Positions 1 through 12,035 are shown, counted from the first letter of the stretch. The stretch: 64,000 nucleotides of DNA from Syngnathus acus (GCF_901709675.1 NC_051106.1:7884001-7948000); one strand, 5' to 3'. Translations and numbers: made by a program. Notes: generated by a model not told the origin, from the sequence alone.

Positions 1-1142
1 GCGAGGGAGGTGACGTGATCCTGAACGGGCCCGAGATGTCTGAGCTGCGTTTCCCCATCAAGCAGCTCGATAACGCCGTCATGGACTGCAGGTGCGGCGC
101 TAAATATTTGAATAGCATCGTCGCGACATTGATGACTCAACGCCGATTTTTGTGATGTCAGAGTGTTTGGTGCTGACATTCAGGGGCGGGACTACGGCGA
201 CGAAGCGTCCCGTTGGTTGGTCCGCTATCTGAAGGCGGAAAAGACCTTCCGCCTGGTGCATTTTGAAGCCCACATGAGGGCCAGGAGGTCTGTGGATGCA
301 GAATCGCTCTTCTCCCCACATGAGGTCAGTTGATAACCACCAGAGACGATTTCGAGCCTTTTACAAACTTTCTTTTTGCGATTGCGGTCCAGGAGGTAGC
401 GTACCCCGATTGCGCCCCGGTTATGCTCCTGTCCGAAGCGTCCGTCAAGCACCTGAGCGGGAAGCTGAACAAGGACCTGACGGTGGAGCGCTTCCGGCCC
501 AACATCGTCATCGGCGACTGCGAGGCGTTTGCCGAAGTACGACAAGCCTGTTTCTGTGCCCGAAATGGGAAAAGTCATCATGTGCTACGGAGGCGGAAAA
601 CTAATTTTACTCACGACTCAACTGGCAAAATGTTTGTTTGTTTTTTCTGTGTGTGGGTGTGCATGTGCAGGATTCATGGGAAGAGATCCAGATCGGTAGC
701 GTTCGTCTGCGGCGGGTGATGTCATGCGGGAGGTAATGTTTTTTTTGCTTTTGTTGTCAACTTAACAAATGTTTATTTTATTCAATTCTGCCTGTCTACA
801 TGTGTTGCACCACTATTTGTTCAAATGTGACTCACTTGCGAAAATGATACATTTGAATGAATTCATTTTTTTTCAGGTGCATTTTCACAACAGTGGACCC
901 CGAAACTGGAATCATCAACAGAAAGGAGCCTCTTGAAACACTGAAGAGGTAAGAAACTCTTCACATTTTGTGTGTGTGTTTTTTGGACGATGGTTGTTTG
1001 GTGTTGGCCGCTCAGCTACCGCCTGTGCAAACCCGACGAGAAGCACATCTACAAGTCGGCACCGCTGTTTGGACAGCTGCTTAGCGTGGAGAAGACGGGC
1101 GTGATCCAGGTGGGCGATCTTGTCTACAAAATCAGTCGATGA
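1..1142 (+). CDS. mtarc1: Mitochondrial amidoxime-reducing component 1, C-terminal exons (partial)
   Basis: Molybdenum-cofactor enzyme of the outer mitochondrial membrane that reduces N-hydroxylated substrates using electrons from cytochrome b5 and its reductase (family knowledge). The 5' part lies outside the window. Exons read: 1-91, 162-324, 393-536, 671-732, 877-948 and 1016-1142 (TGA), all with GT/AG borders and one open frame. They encode the MOSC domain: the segment with LSEASVKHL and [15 protein letters not shown], then the cysteine pair in [17 protein letters not shown], where the family holds its molybdenum-binding cysteine, then [12 protein letters not shown] and PLFGQ near the C-terminus. 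The protein ends LVYKISR. A polyadenylation signal AATAAA lies at 1252-1257. mtarc2 is the alternative name, since teleosts may have a single gene; the family is certain, the paralogue number less so. Confidence 0.93.
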
Positions 1143-2066
1143 AAAAGAGGAGCCATCAACAATCCAATGACACTAAAAAGGCAGAATCCATTTTAGAAAA
1201 TATCTCGCTCATAACCTCAATGTAATATACTGTATAGTTTATACAGAGTAAAATAAACACTTTTTTCACATCTTCTATAAGGGTAAATGTTATTTTTTCT
1301 GGCTCCGATTATTGCGTCGCAAAAAAAGGAACTGCTTGAAATTTGTTTGTTTGCTCCCACTTTATCTTAAACGCTGCGAGGTATTTGCAAACGGTGTAAA
1401 CCGGAAATTCTCCAAAGAATCCACAAATAAATCCAGGAAAACTGGATATATTAGAAATAAATTGCCATTTGGGGTGGGGAAAAAAACTCAATAGTAGTAA
1501 GTCGGTAATGATTGTATTGTTTCGTCGACGTGTTGAAAGTGTCTTTAGATTGTACCTAAAACAACGTCCATTGACTATGAATCTCGCAGGATTTGTCTCC
1601 CCCTGCTGGCCGTTAAAAGAAGACAAGTTCAACATTTTTTTTGACAACTACTTTATTTTTACTTTATTTTATGAAGAAAATATTGATTCAATTCGATGAT
1701 GACGTCACCGCTCGCTGTTGTCGCCTATGCTGTATAAGAAATAGAAATAATCTAAAAATAAAACTCTGGGTTTATCTTCCGCATCCTTGTCGAGTGCGCG
1801 CATGTTGAAACGCGCTCGCGTGTAACGGAATCTACAAAAAGAGGAAACCAACACCGAGTGACTTGCTGCGGCCGATGAGAAGCAAGGTAAGAGAACAATT
1901 GAATTAATTTTTAATGTCATTAATAATAATAATTCATTAAATTGGTATAGCGCTTTTCAAAAACCCAAAGACGCTTTAGCCATTGTATTCTATTGTCCGC
2001 TAAAAAGAAAGAAATACACGTGACTCTGACTGGATGGATGGATGATAGGATAGAGATGGGTGGTTC

Positions 2067-2105
<39 letters not shown>

Positions 2106-2144
2106 CAGACAGGTAGACATAGATAGATAGACAGACAGGTAGAC

Positions 2145-2222
<78 letters not shown>

Positions 2223-2576
2223 TATTCATATTTGATGTCCTTGTGAAGTGTCTGTATGAATTGAGGAAGTTCAGTGCAGTCATCAAGTCATCAAGGAACA
2301 CGTCAGTTTCCTTTTCAGCTAATGCTCACAATTACTCAGCATTGGTCACCGGAAACAATTCATATATAGAAATGTTGACATGAACAAGAGCCACACAATG
2401 TCAATCAATGTGTTGCCGTTTACATAAAGTTTCATTTTGGTCTGTTATCAACTCTAGCATCTTAACATTAAGCTAGCATTTTGAAGTTCTGCTTTAGCCA
2501 TGTCAATCACCTGACCTTAACCCGATTGAGCATGCATTTCTTGATCCATCTTTGCTGAATTATCACTCAGGACAAG
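1143..2576. other. Intergenic: mtarc1 3' end and stx11 5' region
   Basis: Contains the mtarc1 3' UTR, an AT-rich stretch without a convincing gene, a perfect CRE palindrome TGACGTCA at 1700-1707, and a probable noncoding first exon of stx11. That exon would end at 1886, where a strong donor (GTAAGAG) follows; the matching acceptor TATCACTCAG ends at 2570, six bases before the stx11 ATG. The exon is inferred from splice signals only. A short dispersed-repeat-like segment (about 1938-1985) and a GATA microsatellite lie in the intron. Confidence 0.55.
2069..2221. repeat. Interrupted (GATA)n microsatellite
   Basis: About 150 bp of GATA units, interrupted twice by the same GACAGACAGGTAGACATA motif and then uninterrupted to 2221. 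The reverse strand reads as open frames of repeated Ile-Tyr-Leu-Ser, which are artefacts of the repeat. Confidence 0.95.
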
Positions 2577-3464
2577 ATGATCGACAGACTGAGCAAGCTC
2601 CGCGCCGTCGCATCCAAGCCTCCGGAGGTGGTGGAGTACAACCTGGAGGTCAACGAGGGCGACCCGGAGCAGAATGAATGTACTGTGCCGCTTTTCAGCG
2701 GCCAGGAAGCTATGGAGGGCATCCACAGGGAGGTTCAGGTCATCAGGAAGGAGATCCTGTTCCTCAACATGGATGTCAAGCGTCTGGGCAAGGAGAGCAG
2801 TCGGTTCCTCACCTCGGTGCGGCGCTTTAGCAGCATCAAGAGAGATGCCAACGCTCTGGGGCGTGCCATCAAAACCCGCGGGGAGGCGCTCATGGCCCGG
2901 CTGGCGACGCTGGGAGGGATGAGCGAGGAACTGGCCCGGGTGCACGGCGACTCCTCGGTTGTGGCCCGCGTGGCCCGATGCCAGCACGCAGCGCTGACTG
3001 GGAACTTCCACCAGGCCATGACGGAGTACAACCGCGCAGAGATGGAGCAGCGGGAGAACTGCACGGCCCGCATCCAACGGCAGGCGGCCATCGTGGGGAA
3101 GGAGGTGACCCGGTGTCAGATCGAGGAGATGATGGAGACGGGCAAGTGGGACATGTTTGTGGGGGACGGCCTGCTGATGACGGCGGACGTGCGCGGCGCC
3201 CGTTCGGCGCTGAGCGAAATCGAGAGCCGCCGGCGGCAGCTGATGGAACTGGAGGGCCGCATACGAGACGTGCGAGACCTCTTCTTCCAGGTGGCGCTGA
3301 TGGTCGAGGAGCAGGGATGCAAGGCGGAGCAAATCGAAGCGCACGTGTACGGCGCCCGGGACTACGTGGTTGCCGCCGGTAACCACGTGCGGCAGGCGGT
3401 CAAATACAAGAAGGCGAACCCTTGCAAGAAGATCTTCTGCTGTTGTTTCCCCTGCTGCCATTGA
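2577..3464 (+). CDS. stx11: Syntaxin-11
   Basis: Atypical t-SNARE used in late endosome and lytic-granule fusion; in humans its loss causes familial haemophagocytic lymphohistiocytosis type 4 (established). A single coding exon gives 295 aa. The N-terminal half is the helical Habc bundle (VKRLGKESSRFLTSVRRFSSIKRD is the most recognisable part), and the SNARE helix follows at about residues 200-262 (ALSEIESRRRQLMELEGRIR). Instead of a transmembrane anchor it ends in a cysteine cluster, CKKIFCCCFPCCH with six cysteines, the hallmark of syntaxin-11, expected to be palmitoylated. An acceptor AG at 2569-2570 directly precedes the ATG, fitting a noncoding first exon upstream. AATAAA at 3496-3501. 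Teleosts can carry stx11a and stx11b; which one this is cannot be told here. Confidence 0.96.
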   Translation: MIDRLSKLRAVASKPPEVVEYNLEVNEGDPEQNECTVPLFSGQEAMEGIHREVQVIRKEILFLNMDVKRLGKESSRFLTSVRRFSSIKRDANALGRAIKTRGEALMARLATLGGMSEELARVHGDSSVVARVARCQHAALTGNFHQAMTEYNRAEMEQRENCTARIQRQAAIVGKEVTRCQIEEMMETGKWDMFVGDGLLMTADVRGARSALSEIESRRRQLMELEGRIRDVRDLFFQVALMVEEQGCKAEQIEAHVYGARDYVVAAGNHVRQAVKYKKANPCKKIFCCCFPCCH

Positions 3465-5097
3465 GGTGAACTATAATCTCAGAAACAAATCTCAAAATAA
3501 ATTGGGATCAAATCTATTTTTGCGGTTTGCGTCCATCAGTTTGGATTTTAAAGGAATGGGCGGATTTTAAATAATGGTTTCAAGCCATCAAAGCAGAGCA
3601 CTGCCGAGTGAAAGCTGCATGGTGAAGCCTCTTTATTGTTATTAAAACGCTTGAAAAGCTGGCAACCTGTGGTGAACGCACACTTCACAGCTGGAGTGAA
3701 AACAAAAAGGCTTGTGAGAACAAGTACAAATACAAACAAAATGTAGCTTCACACTTAAAAACAAAATGGCTGTGCCTGAGAACTGAACACTATTAATGGA
3801 TTTGTCACCGTCGGACAGAAAGCCACAATTTCCTGAAATGTTGTTTTAGAAATGTGCGGCTTCCACTTGACGGTCTACAAAAAAAGAAAAGTCAGAAACC
3901 CACATGCATAATAATAACAAAACATTTTACAGTACATGCTTCAAGTGCAAATTCAAAATTCACAAAAATAAAAATATTCATCTGGATGTTACAGAGGCAG
4001 CTTTCAGAGTACCAAGAAAAGTTAAAAAAAAAAAAAACACACTCTTTCAGTGACATATGAAAGTGACATTTAAAAACATTTCTCACTCCAAAGTAGATAT
4101 TAAAATCATACAGTAAATCTGTTCATGTCAACACTGCAACACACCGCTACGCTATTTTAACACTGAGGCCTCGTTGTGGTTAAAAGCAAAAGGGACTTAC
4201 CTATTCTTTCGTTAGACGTTCGTAAGACGTAAAGTGAGATTAGCATTGTTTTTTTAACCTTAGCAATTATTTTCCGAAAGGGGCCGAAATTCCAAAAAGT
4301 CTGTGTAATTTAAAAAAATAAATCATTCAGCATAAAAAAATAAAATCAAACATAGGATATTTATTTTGACCCTGTCTCATCACATTCTTTTGGCTACCAA
4401 AATGTTTTTAACACGCGTCCTAATTTGTAATTCATATTTTCATTTCTTATCAACCATGGTGACGCATAATCTCAATCTCACTTTAACCCTTCGTTCTCGT
4501 TGCACGTGTGAAACGTCGCGCTCTCACGTGGTTCACTATTATTCAAGTCCCCGTGCCAGCGGGTGCTTTTGTTTACTTCCGACGCTTACCATTTGATGCT
4601 TTACATTCACGCTTGTTTTTTTTTTTAATTCCCTGCTACATTATCAGATTGAAGACGACCGACGGTGGCCGCTCCTCGCCTTCAGTTTAGCGTGCCAGCG
4701 CAACTAGCTTCGAGGTAACATCGCAGAAGTGTGATGCCGTCAAATATTTTGCCAACGCAGATATTTGGTCGGTGTCGCCGTGTAGAAATAAAGCCGCGGC
4801 GGTTACGTCCTCCGCACAGTACTGACTTCAGTTTGCTAGAAAAATAAACGTCGGAGCGTGAGATTATTTACACAACAGTGTAACGTGGTTGCGGATGTGC
4901 TCATATTTCGGGGAGTGGTTCAGGATGTTTTTCTGTAAACACTTAAGTATGGGAAGCCATTTGAGCCTCGATTCCATCTTCCGGTTTTAATCCGGATGGT
5001 CTGAAAACCAAATCAAACCTCACGCCGGATCTCGGGAACATGGAATAAATTGTCAAAGGGCTTTCCATGGGGATAAACGAGCTTAACGAGGAGGAGT
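3465..5097. other. Convergent 3' region of stx11 and fbxo30
   Basis: Holds the 3' UTRs of stx11 (+) and fbxo30 (-); no coding exon seen. Most of it is AT-rich. Between about 4480 and 4890 it becomes CpG-rich, with two CACGTG E-boxes (4503-4508 and 4525-4530), which is unusual for sequence between two gene ends; see findings. Confidence 0.6.
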
Positions 5098-7398
5098 TTA
5101 GGCCACGGGTTTAAGCACGGAGCGTAAACAGCGGCCCTCCTTGGTTAGCTCGCGGGTGAAACACATGCAGGGCAACGGGATGGCTTCCTCGCGCCGCGCC
5201 ACCGTGTTGAACTTGCACTTCTTCAGGTGGTCCGCCATGCTGGTGATGTTGGCGAACTTCCACTCGTTCACCGTGCCGAAGGCGGTGCTGAAGCGCCACA
5301 CCTGTGAAGACAAAAACGGGACGGAAGATGGGGAACTTGTTGAACTGGAGTGAGAACTTCAGATTTGACGTTTAAACACTTGACAAGGAATGCCAACCTT
5401 GTCTGTGATCTGCCACGAGTGCGAGCCGTCCGCCTTCCGCTTCTTCTTCCACAGCAGGACGACCATGCCACGCATCTGGAGGAGGCTGGCGCACACGTCC
5501 CTCATGGTGCGTGACGTCCTGGACAGCTGACACAGGCTGAAGCTGTCCAGGAAGCTGGCCATGTGCTGCAGCAGCTCGAAGGGCAGACCGCTGAGCTGGT
5601 CGCATTTGGAGCTCAAGCGCGGGCGGAGGCCTCTCGGCGGCTTGTCCGGGGTTTTGGCGGGGAGGCCCGGCCGCACGCCGAAGGAGCCCAGGTGGCGGTC
5701 GTGGATGATGCGGAAACCCTGCACCGACGGGCAGAAGCGTCTCTGCGAGTAGGTGCAGCCGTAGTATGCTAGGGGGCAGCGTTGCTCCATCCAGCCGTTG
5801 AGCCCGGCGTGGATGTCGCCGTGCACGTTCTTGAAGTGCGAGGAGAACTCGTCGCGGCGGAACAGCTGGCCGCACACAAAGGTGAACATGGAGCGCTGCT
5901 TAGTTTGGTAGCGTGCCACGCATTCCAGCACCAGGTCCAGGCGCAGCGTGTGGAAGGGGCTGGGGTTGGACAGCTGCGGACTGGCGTGGTCACACGCAGA
6001 CGCCGACGCGATGTCGCCCACCATGGTGTTGGTGGCCAGGATGGCGGAGGGGAAGGAGAAGGTCTGCGTGCCGAAGTCGATGTGGTAGCCGTCCACGAAG
6101 CGGCTGTCGGAGATGCCGCGCCCGCCCGGCGAGTCGCCCAGGCAGAAGAGCAAGGCGGCTGTGATCAGGTCGATCCCGTGCAGACCCATGGGGTCGTCGG
6201 CCACCTCCAGGTCCGACGTGTCCACCGCCTTGTCTTCCATCTTGGCGCGGAAGAGGTAAGGGTCCGAGAACAGCGCGCGGCGGCCGTTGAAAGTAAACAT
6301 GCTGATGCCGCGCAGAACCTCCACGTTGTGGAGTTTGCGCTCCAGGCACCGATACCTGAGCTCGCTGGGTAGCTGGTGCAAAAAGTTGTTCCTCACCTGG
6401 TCTGAGAGGAGGAAGGGGATAGGCGCGGCCAGCGGTTCCGCCTGGGGGTGCGGCAAGACGGCGGGCACATAGTCCCTTGGCGCCTCAGGCCACACAGGCT
6501 CCAGCGCCTCCTCCTCGGCTGGGTCTTCGATGGCATCCTCCTTGTCCTCGAAGAACAACTCCACAAAATCCTCGTCCTCCTCCGGCCAAGCGATAGCGCC
6601 GTTATTTTCAACGGCGCCGCCCACCGCCCCCAGTTCGCACTCAGAGTCCGAGTCGCTCTCGCGCATGTCCACGTTCTTCCCTGCGGCGCCGTTTTCCCCG
6701 TTCAGACCGACGACGCCCTTGGAGTGCGTGAGGATGTCCAAGGCGGCCGCCAAGCTCCGGCTGGTCTCCACCGAGGCTCGGTACAAGTCGCTGTATGGCT
6801 CTTCCTCCATCTCCACCGCCCCGTTGGTAGCCTCGCCGCAGGGAGGCGTGGCCATCTTGTCCTTGTCCCCCTTGCCGTCCTTGGACACCGTGGTTGTGAC
6901 CTTGAGGGACTCCAGGAGCATGCGCTGGTCCTGCAGGTACAGTTTGGAAGGTGTGGAAAATTTTCAGCAAACTCCCTGAAGGTTTCTGCGAAATTTCCAG
7001 TCAATTGAATTTTACAACCGTACCTGAAGGGCCAGTGCCATGTCCAGCTGCTCCACCTCATCAAAGTCCCGGCTCAGGTTCTCGTAGGACTTGCGGTCTG
7101 CGTAGCTGACGGGCCAGCGGTTCCACTCCATGGTGCAACACACGATGCTAGCAGGGCAAGTCGCCAGGTGCTGCGCCATCTTGGCCCGGGCCACGGCAAA
7201 GGGGCAGCCGAAGCCGCTGTTGAGGCACGGCAGGCGCTCGTACGGGCACAGCAGGCGGTGCTCGGGCAGCTTGCACGCGTGGAAGACGGCGCCGCACACC
7301 AGCGGGCAGCCGATGAGGTCACAGGACAGGCCCGCCTCCGGCCGCACCATGCACCTCCGGTTGATGCATTTAAGGCAGTGCGGGTGGAGACCTTCCAT
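5098..7398 (-). CDS. fbxo30: F-box only protein 30
   Basis: Substrate-recognition subunit of an SCF (SKP1-CUL1) ubiquitin ligase; mammalian FBXO30/MUSA1 acts in muscle atrophy and in mammary and oocyte biology (established). Exons on the minus strand: 7398-7024, 6930-5398, 5301-5098 (TAA), 703 aa against about 745 in human. Residues 1-120 form the TRAF-type zinc finger (MEGLHPHCLKC..., RRCMVRPEAGLSCDLIGCPL, CPYERLPCLN), followed by MEWNRWPVSYADRKSYENLSRD, which is almost identical in human. An acidic linker follows. The F-box begins near residue 573 (LPFELLQHMASFLDSFSLC) and a conserved C-terminal tail follows. The acceptor TTTCAG lies six bases before the ATG; a strong minus-strand donor at 8184-8183 suggests a noncoding first exon ending at 8185. 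Confidence 0.96.
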
Positions 7399-8185
7399 CT
7401 TCTCTGAAAGGAGATGGGGAACAACCCTGGAATGCACAAAATAACCTCACATTTGACGGTGGCGATTTTTTTTTTCAAAAAATGTGTATTTAAAAAAAAA
7501 AAAGGACATTAATAATTTTATCATTCAATAAAATAAAGGGTAATTTTTAGAAGGTATAATGAATTACAAATCAGACACGGTTGTTTTTCAAATTTGGTGG
7601 GAATTCTGGCTGTTGCACAAATAACCACATTTGCATCCTTACCCAATCCTTCTGCCCATATGATTTCAATAACACGCCTTGTCAACATATTGCACATACG
7701 TACACGTGTGTTCCATAAACAGAGTGCCTGCGAGTGTTTACTAAAGCAACCGTGTTATGTGTCGCAACGACGCTATTTGGTTACATGGAAACTCGCCGGT
7801 TCTTCCAAACTGACCCTCCTCCACCTGTTGAGGCAGTTTTTTTTTTAAAAAGGTATTTATTTATCAGGAAAAAAACACATCAGTTTTTGATGGATGAACG
7901 GCTCAAGATTATTTCCATAATCCATCAATTGAGAGCTGCTGATCATATTTGTGGAGCAAAAGGCAGCTAAAAACGAGCCAGTCGTACCAACTAAAACAAT
8001 AAATTCACTCAATTAACAAAACAAAGCGTGACAACACTTAGAGGTTTTTCTATGCTAATTAACATTCCAATGTTACGACAAAACAGGAGGCTATAAAAAG
8101 ACAAGTTCTTAGAGTTTGCCGGACAAAAGAACAACAACACGGCTAGCTGTTAGCCCCCCGAGGTTAGCCGTTCAAACAACTTACC
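7399..8185 (-). other. fbxo30 5' UTR intron and putative noncoding first-exon end
   Basis: Mostly AT-rich intron. The minus-strand donor GTAAGT (8184-8179) follows a CpG-rich segment rising to about 8340, read as the fbxo30 first exon and promoter. Inferred from splice consensus and base composition, not from transcript evidence. Confidence 0.5.
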
Positions 8186-8975
8186 CGGAATTTCGACGCG
8201 TCGTCTGGGATCGTAACAAGTTTTTAGTGGATATATGTCAGCCTCGTGTGCATATAATGCGGTGCCGACAGCTAGGCGCACATATCTGGGGGTGTATTTA
8301 AAGCCCCCTGTAACTACCGAGTGAGTGCGCTAAATGTAGCCGCACTCTGTTCTTCTTCGCCGGGATGGAACTGCACGACTTCTTTGGGGCGCTGCGCTAT
8401 GACGTAACCACGCATATTACGTATAGGTGATTTCCACCAATCATATTGCCTGGATACCTACACGTCGGTCTCAGGTTTTATACGTTATCAGCAGTTATCT
8501 TCAAACATATTTTATGTATTTAATGTTTTAGGGCATTCCCCTCTATGTTAATCTTTAAAACTCGTTTTAAAAAACGTTTTTGTATTTTCTGTCTTTCTGT
8601 CAGGCACAGAGCAATGAACAAATCTGAAGTCTCTGGTCCTGATGGGGTAAAATGGCGTACTAACTTTGAGATGACCATTTAAAATATGTACTGCATTAAT
8701 ACAAAAACAATATTGAAGTTCAATTAAGAAAGACAAAAAAAATACAAAAACAAACTGCGTGTGTCCGTGCGCGCGCATAAAAATGTCCTCTGTGATTGGC
8801 TGAGAGGTTCCGAATGTCCGCGTTTGCGATTGGGCGAGAGCGTTTCCTCTCGCATCAACAGCCAATTATAAGCTATGTGTCCCCTGTTTGAATCAAACAC
8901 GTTTCACCCTGCTGAGAAAACGTTGAGAGTTTCTGCTGTTCCTCTCGTTTTCAGGACTTATTAACATACTAAACT
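8186..8975. promoter_or_regulatory. Divergent promoter between fbxo30 and nusap1
   Basis: Only about 0.8 kb separates the putative fbxo30 first exon (-) from the nusap1 start codon (+), so they probably share promoter DNA. The nusap1-proximal half contains three CCAAT boxes and a CHR-type element (separate entry). Confidence 0.6.
8795..8892 (+). promoter_or_regulatory. NF-Y triplet plus CHR cell-cycle module of nusap1
   Basis: Inverted CCAAT (ATTGG) at 8795-8799 and 8829-8833, direct CCAAT at 8862-8866, and TTTGAA at 8887-8892. The boxes lie 34 and 33 bp apart. About three helical turns between NF-Y sites and a CHR just downstream is the arrangement described for G2/M genes repressed by DREAM and activated by B-MYB/FOXM1. 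nusap1 is a G2/M gene, so the module fits its target; activity is inferred. Confidence 0.7.
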
Positions 8976-11089
8976 ATGGATTTGGAGTCAATGAAATATG
9001 CTGAGCTACGCGACCTTGCGAAGCAGCTAGGTCTCAAGGCCAATATGAAGGTAAGATTTCTCGTACGCTAATATTTAGCCAAACGACGACGAACTCCATA
9101 TTTTTGTTCAGAAGTTACCGCCTATTATATGCTTGTGTAAATAGGCGGACAAGTTGTTTAAAGCCATTAAGAAGCATTATGAGCGAGAAAAGGACACAGA
9201 AAACAAGGTGAGCTTTTGCCCTAGCAATTAAAAAAAAAAAAAAAGGATTTCGGGGCTTTTATTAACTATATACGCATCCATGTTAATCAGATAGAAGCTA
9301 CGGTGGCCAATGTCACTGCTGAGGTGAAGACAGACGAATCCACGGATGCGGTTTTGAGTTCCTCAGTGTTTGTCAACACACGTCGAGGAAAAGCGCAGAA
9401 GAAAAGGTTGGGGGATGATGTATTCACGTCTGGCCCCGAAGACACGTCCGTGAACATCCCTCCAAGTGAAGTGGATCCACAAGTCCACCCTGAAAACAAG
9501 AGACGTCGATTGTCCACTCTATCCAAGACTGAGAAGGAAGCGAATAAACCTGTGGTCGAGTCTTCAGACATGAGTAGTCAAGTACAGAGCGATGCCAAGG
9601 AGGAAGAAGGTCAGTGATGCAAAAATTCATCAGTAACATCATGATGGAATTTAAAAAAAAATCTGCATAATGGTGGATCTTTATTTACAACTACAGATGT
9701 GTGGCGGCATCTAATGAGGGGTGGATTTTATTATTTTTTTTCAGGTAATGATGTTCCCATTGTAATCAAAGCCGGTAAGATCCCTCGCTACAAAGGGCGG
9801 CGGCAGGTGAACAGGGCAGCCCTGAAACCAGTCACGCCCAGTAAGTGTTTCTTTTCCACAAAACACTTAAGGATCATAAGTGAACATTCCCAACATCATC
9901 CTTTTCTCGTGCAGACTTCCAAAAACTGCATGAGGCCCAATTCAACAAGATGGAGTCCATCGACGCCTATATGCAAAGACGGAACAACAACAACAAGATG
10001 GAGCCTATTCAAGAGCCTAAGGTAAACACACACATGCATCTCATTTGAAGCAAACTAACAATACGTCGATCAAGTGAGGCCAACGTGACATCCCGTGTTG
10101 TGGCGTGACACAGGTGGCGAAGCCTTCTCGCGTGTCCTTGTTCAGCCCCGCGCCCTACAGGAACAAGAAACCGCTGACTTCGAACAAACCAGATCCTCAA
10201 AGCAAGGTGGCTGAAAAAAATAAAGATGCTGTCTTCAAGCCCTCTGTGCTTTCCACAAGAAGGATCAACGTCAGGTGAATCCAGGCTTAGTTTTGACGCT
10301 ATCTGATTGCACATGCCTTTCTTGCGCTTATATCATTTATTTTCTGCGCAGGTTTTCCGAGTTGATGCCGGATAACGAGTACAAGCGATCACTGGTGAAG
10401 ACGCCAGCACGCAAGTCGCTCGCCTTGGCCACTAGCACACCCAGCAAGCAGACGCCCGGAGGAAGGAAAACCTCCACTGCAGGTTGGTGATCCAACTGCA
10501 TTATGTCCTTGAATTGGAACATAAATAAACTTGAAAACTTTTTGTCCCCACCCACAAAAGCATCATTTGTGTTCACCGGCAACACGAGCGTCACCCCGGG
10601 AACGCAGAAGAAGCCCGTTTTTGACCTGAAGGCCAGCCTGTCCCGCCCGCTTCCTTACAAGCCTCACACAGGTAACAAAATGTCTGCCTTGTAGTCGCCA
10701 CGACATCATGTTAACCAATCCGTTTCACCTCGTAGGCAAGCTGAAGCCATTGGGCGACTGCGAAGAAAACAAAGTCGCTGACAAGTCTTTGGTTGCTGAT
10801 TCTCGGGTAAAAAACTACAAACAGCACAGAGTGCAGACCAGGTGTGTTATTATTAACCCTGATGTTTTGTTCTTTTCCTTTTCAGTTCCAAATATGTTCT
10901 TGTATTTTATATTGCTTGTGGTTCTCCACACACAAGGTGTTTGCAGAATAACAGCGGACTGAATACTCTAATGTGCCAATTATGTTTTTTGGTGTTTCCA
11001 GGGAGGAGAGGCAAACCAAACAAGAAGAAGATCGCAAAGCAAAAAAGTCAAACTTGCTGTGTGCACGACGAGGCCTGGTGATGGATTAG
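8976..11089 (+). CDS. nusap1: Nucleolar and spindle-associated protein 1
   Basis: Microtubule-bundling protein that organises the mitotic spindle around chromatin and is nucleolar in interphase (established). Ten exons: 8976-9050, 9145-9207, 9291-9609, 9745-9840, 9915-10021, 10114-10274, 10352-10482, 10561-10671, 10736-10841, 11002-11089 (TAG), 418 aa (human 441). Residues 4-40 form the SAP DNA-binding motif ([21 protein letters not shown]). The C-terminal half carries the conserved microtubule-binding region: [49 protein letters not shown] and the final charged [14 protein letters not shown] ending in ARRGLVMD. Exon 3 encodes a poorly conserved polar linker. AATAAA at 11276-11281. The G2/M promoter upstream matches the expected expression. 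Confidence 0.96.
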
Positions 11090-12035
11090 CCTGCTGGATT
11101 GCTTCTTTTTTTTTTTTTTTTTTCTTGTAAATATATTAACTGTCGCTATCTTATTTTAGCTTCTCCTGGGTGGCATTTGTTAGCATTTTCGTTTGCAGCT
11201 TTGTCAATCAGTTTGTTTTTATTCCAAGCGCTGTGTATTAACTTCCATATTTGTTTCTTTTATTGTTGTTTCTAAAATAAAAAGGCAGAAGAGAATTACC
11301 TTCTCTAAAATAATTTATCAGATCATTTTTGTTTAGTGGAGTTTTCATTCCCATCATTTTCATTGGCCCATAAAATCTCCTTTACTGATTTGAAACAATT
11401 GGCACCAATATTAATATTAGAACAATATTATATTGTTAAATCATAACTGAGCAATTATATCAATTAAATTGTGATTACACGTCTATAAAATACTTGGTGG
11501 CCACAAATGAGATATAATAGCAAGTTGGCAAGCAAATCGAGCGCACCTTCTCTCGAAGCGTCCTGGGAAAGGATATCACCGTTGCGTTGTCTAGGAAAGA
11601 GGCGCTCCATTTGTAAACCTAGACCTCCAGGTTTTCATCTGGAGGATATTAAAATCACAAATTAGAATTTTGTGTCTACAAAGTAGTATATTGTTGCCAC
11701 CATTTCGTATATTAGAACCAAAATTTAACAGCCTCGCCCCGCCATGACTTCATTCTCGTAGACAAAAGTAGTTTAGAATATTTTTCCCAAGGGTCCCCGA
11801 ACACAACGTCAGGCAGCGAGGTGGTACGAGGAATGACGGAAACTCCAGACGTTTGCTTTTTTTAAATGATCGGTTTGCGTCTTGGTGTGGTGAGATGATC
11901 CTTTATTGTCAGCTGAAAACTTTATCTTGTTTGCGTCCAACGAGTACTGCTTTAAAATGTTGACTAAAAGTTGAAGGTGGCGGGAAGGGACGTTCGGCAG
12001 AACTGCTGTTTGGGAAGAGGAGGATAGTTTACGAA
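11090..12035. other. nusap1 3' UTR and pacc1 upstream region
   Basis: Contains a poly-T tract (about 11104-11123), the nusap1 polyadenylation signal and AT-rich intergenic DNA. The last 300 bp before the pacc1 ATG at 12036 presumably include its promoter and 5' UTR. No further gene seen. Confidence 0.6.

Noticed and set aside
1920-2301. Minus-strand frames with repeated Ile-Tyr-Leu-Ser
   Set aside because: Translation of the GATA microsatellite.
2517-3461. A 314-codon open frame antisense to stx11
   Set aside because: It mirrors the GC-rich coding exon, has no recognisable domain, and the sense frame is a full syntaxin-11.
5782-7008. Long plus-strand open frames across fbxo30
   Set aside because: Composition shadows of the fbxo30 exons; His/Val/Arg-rich without family similarity.
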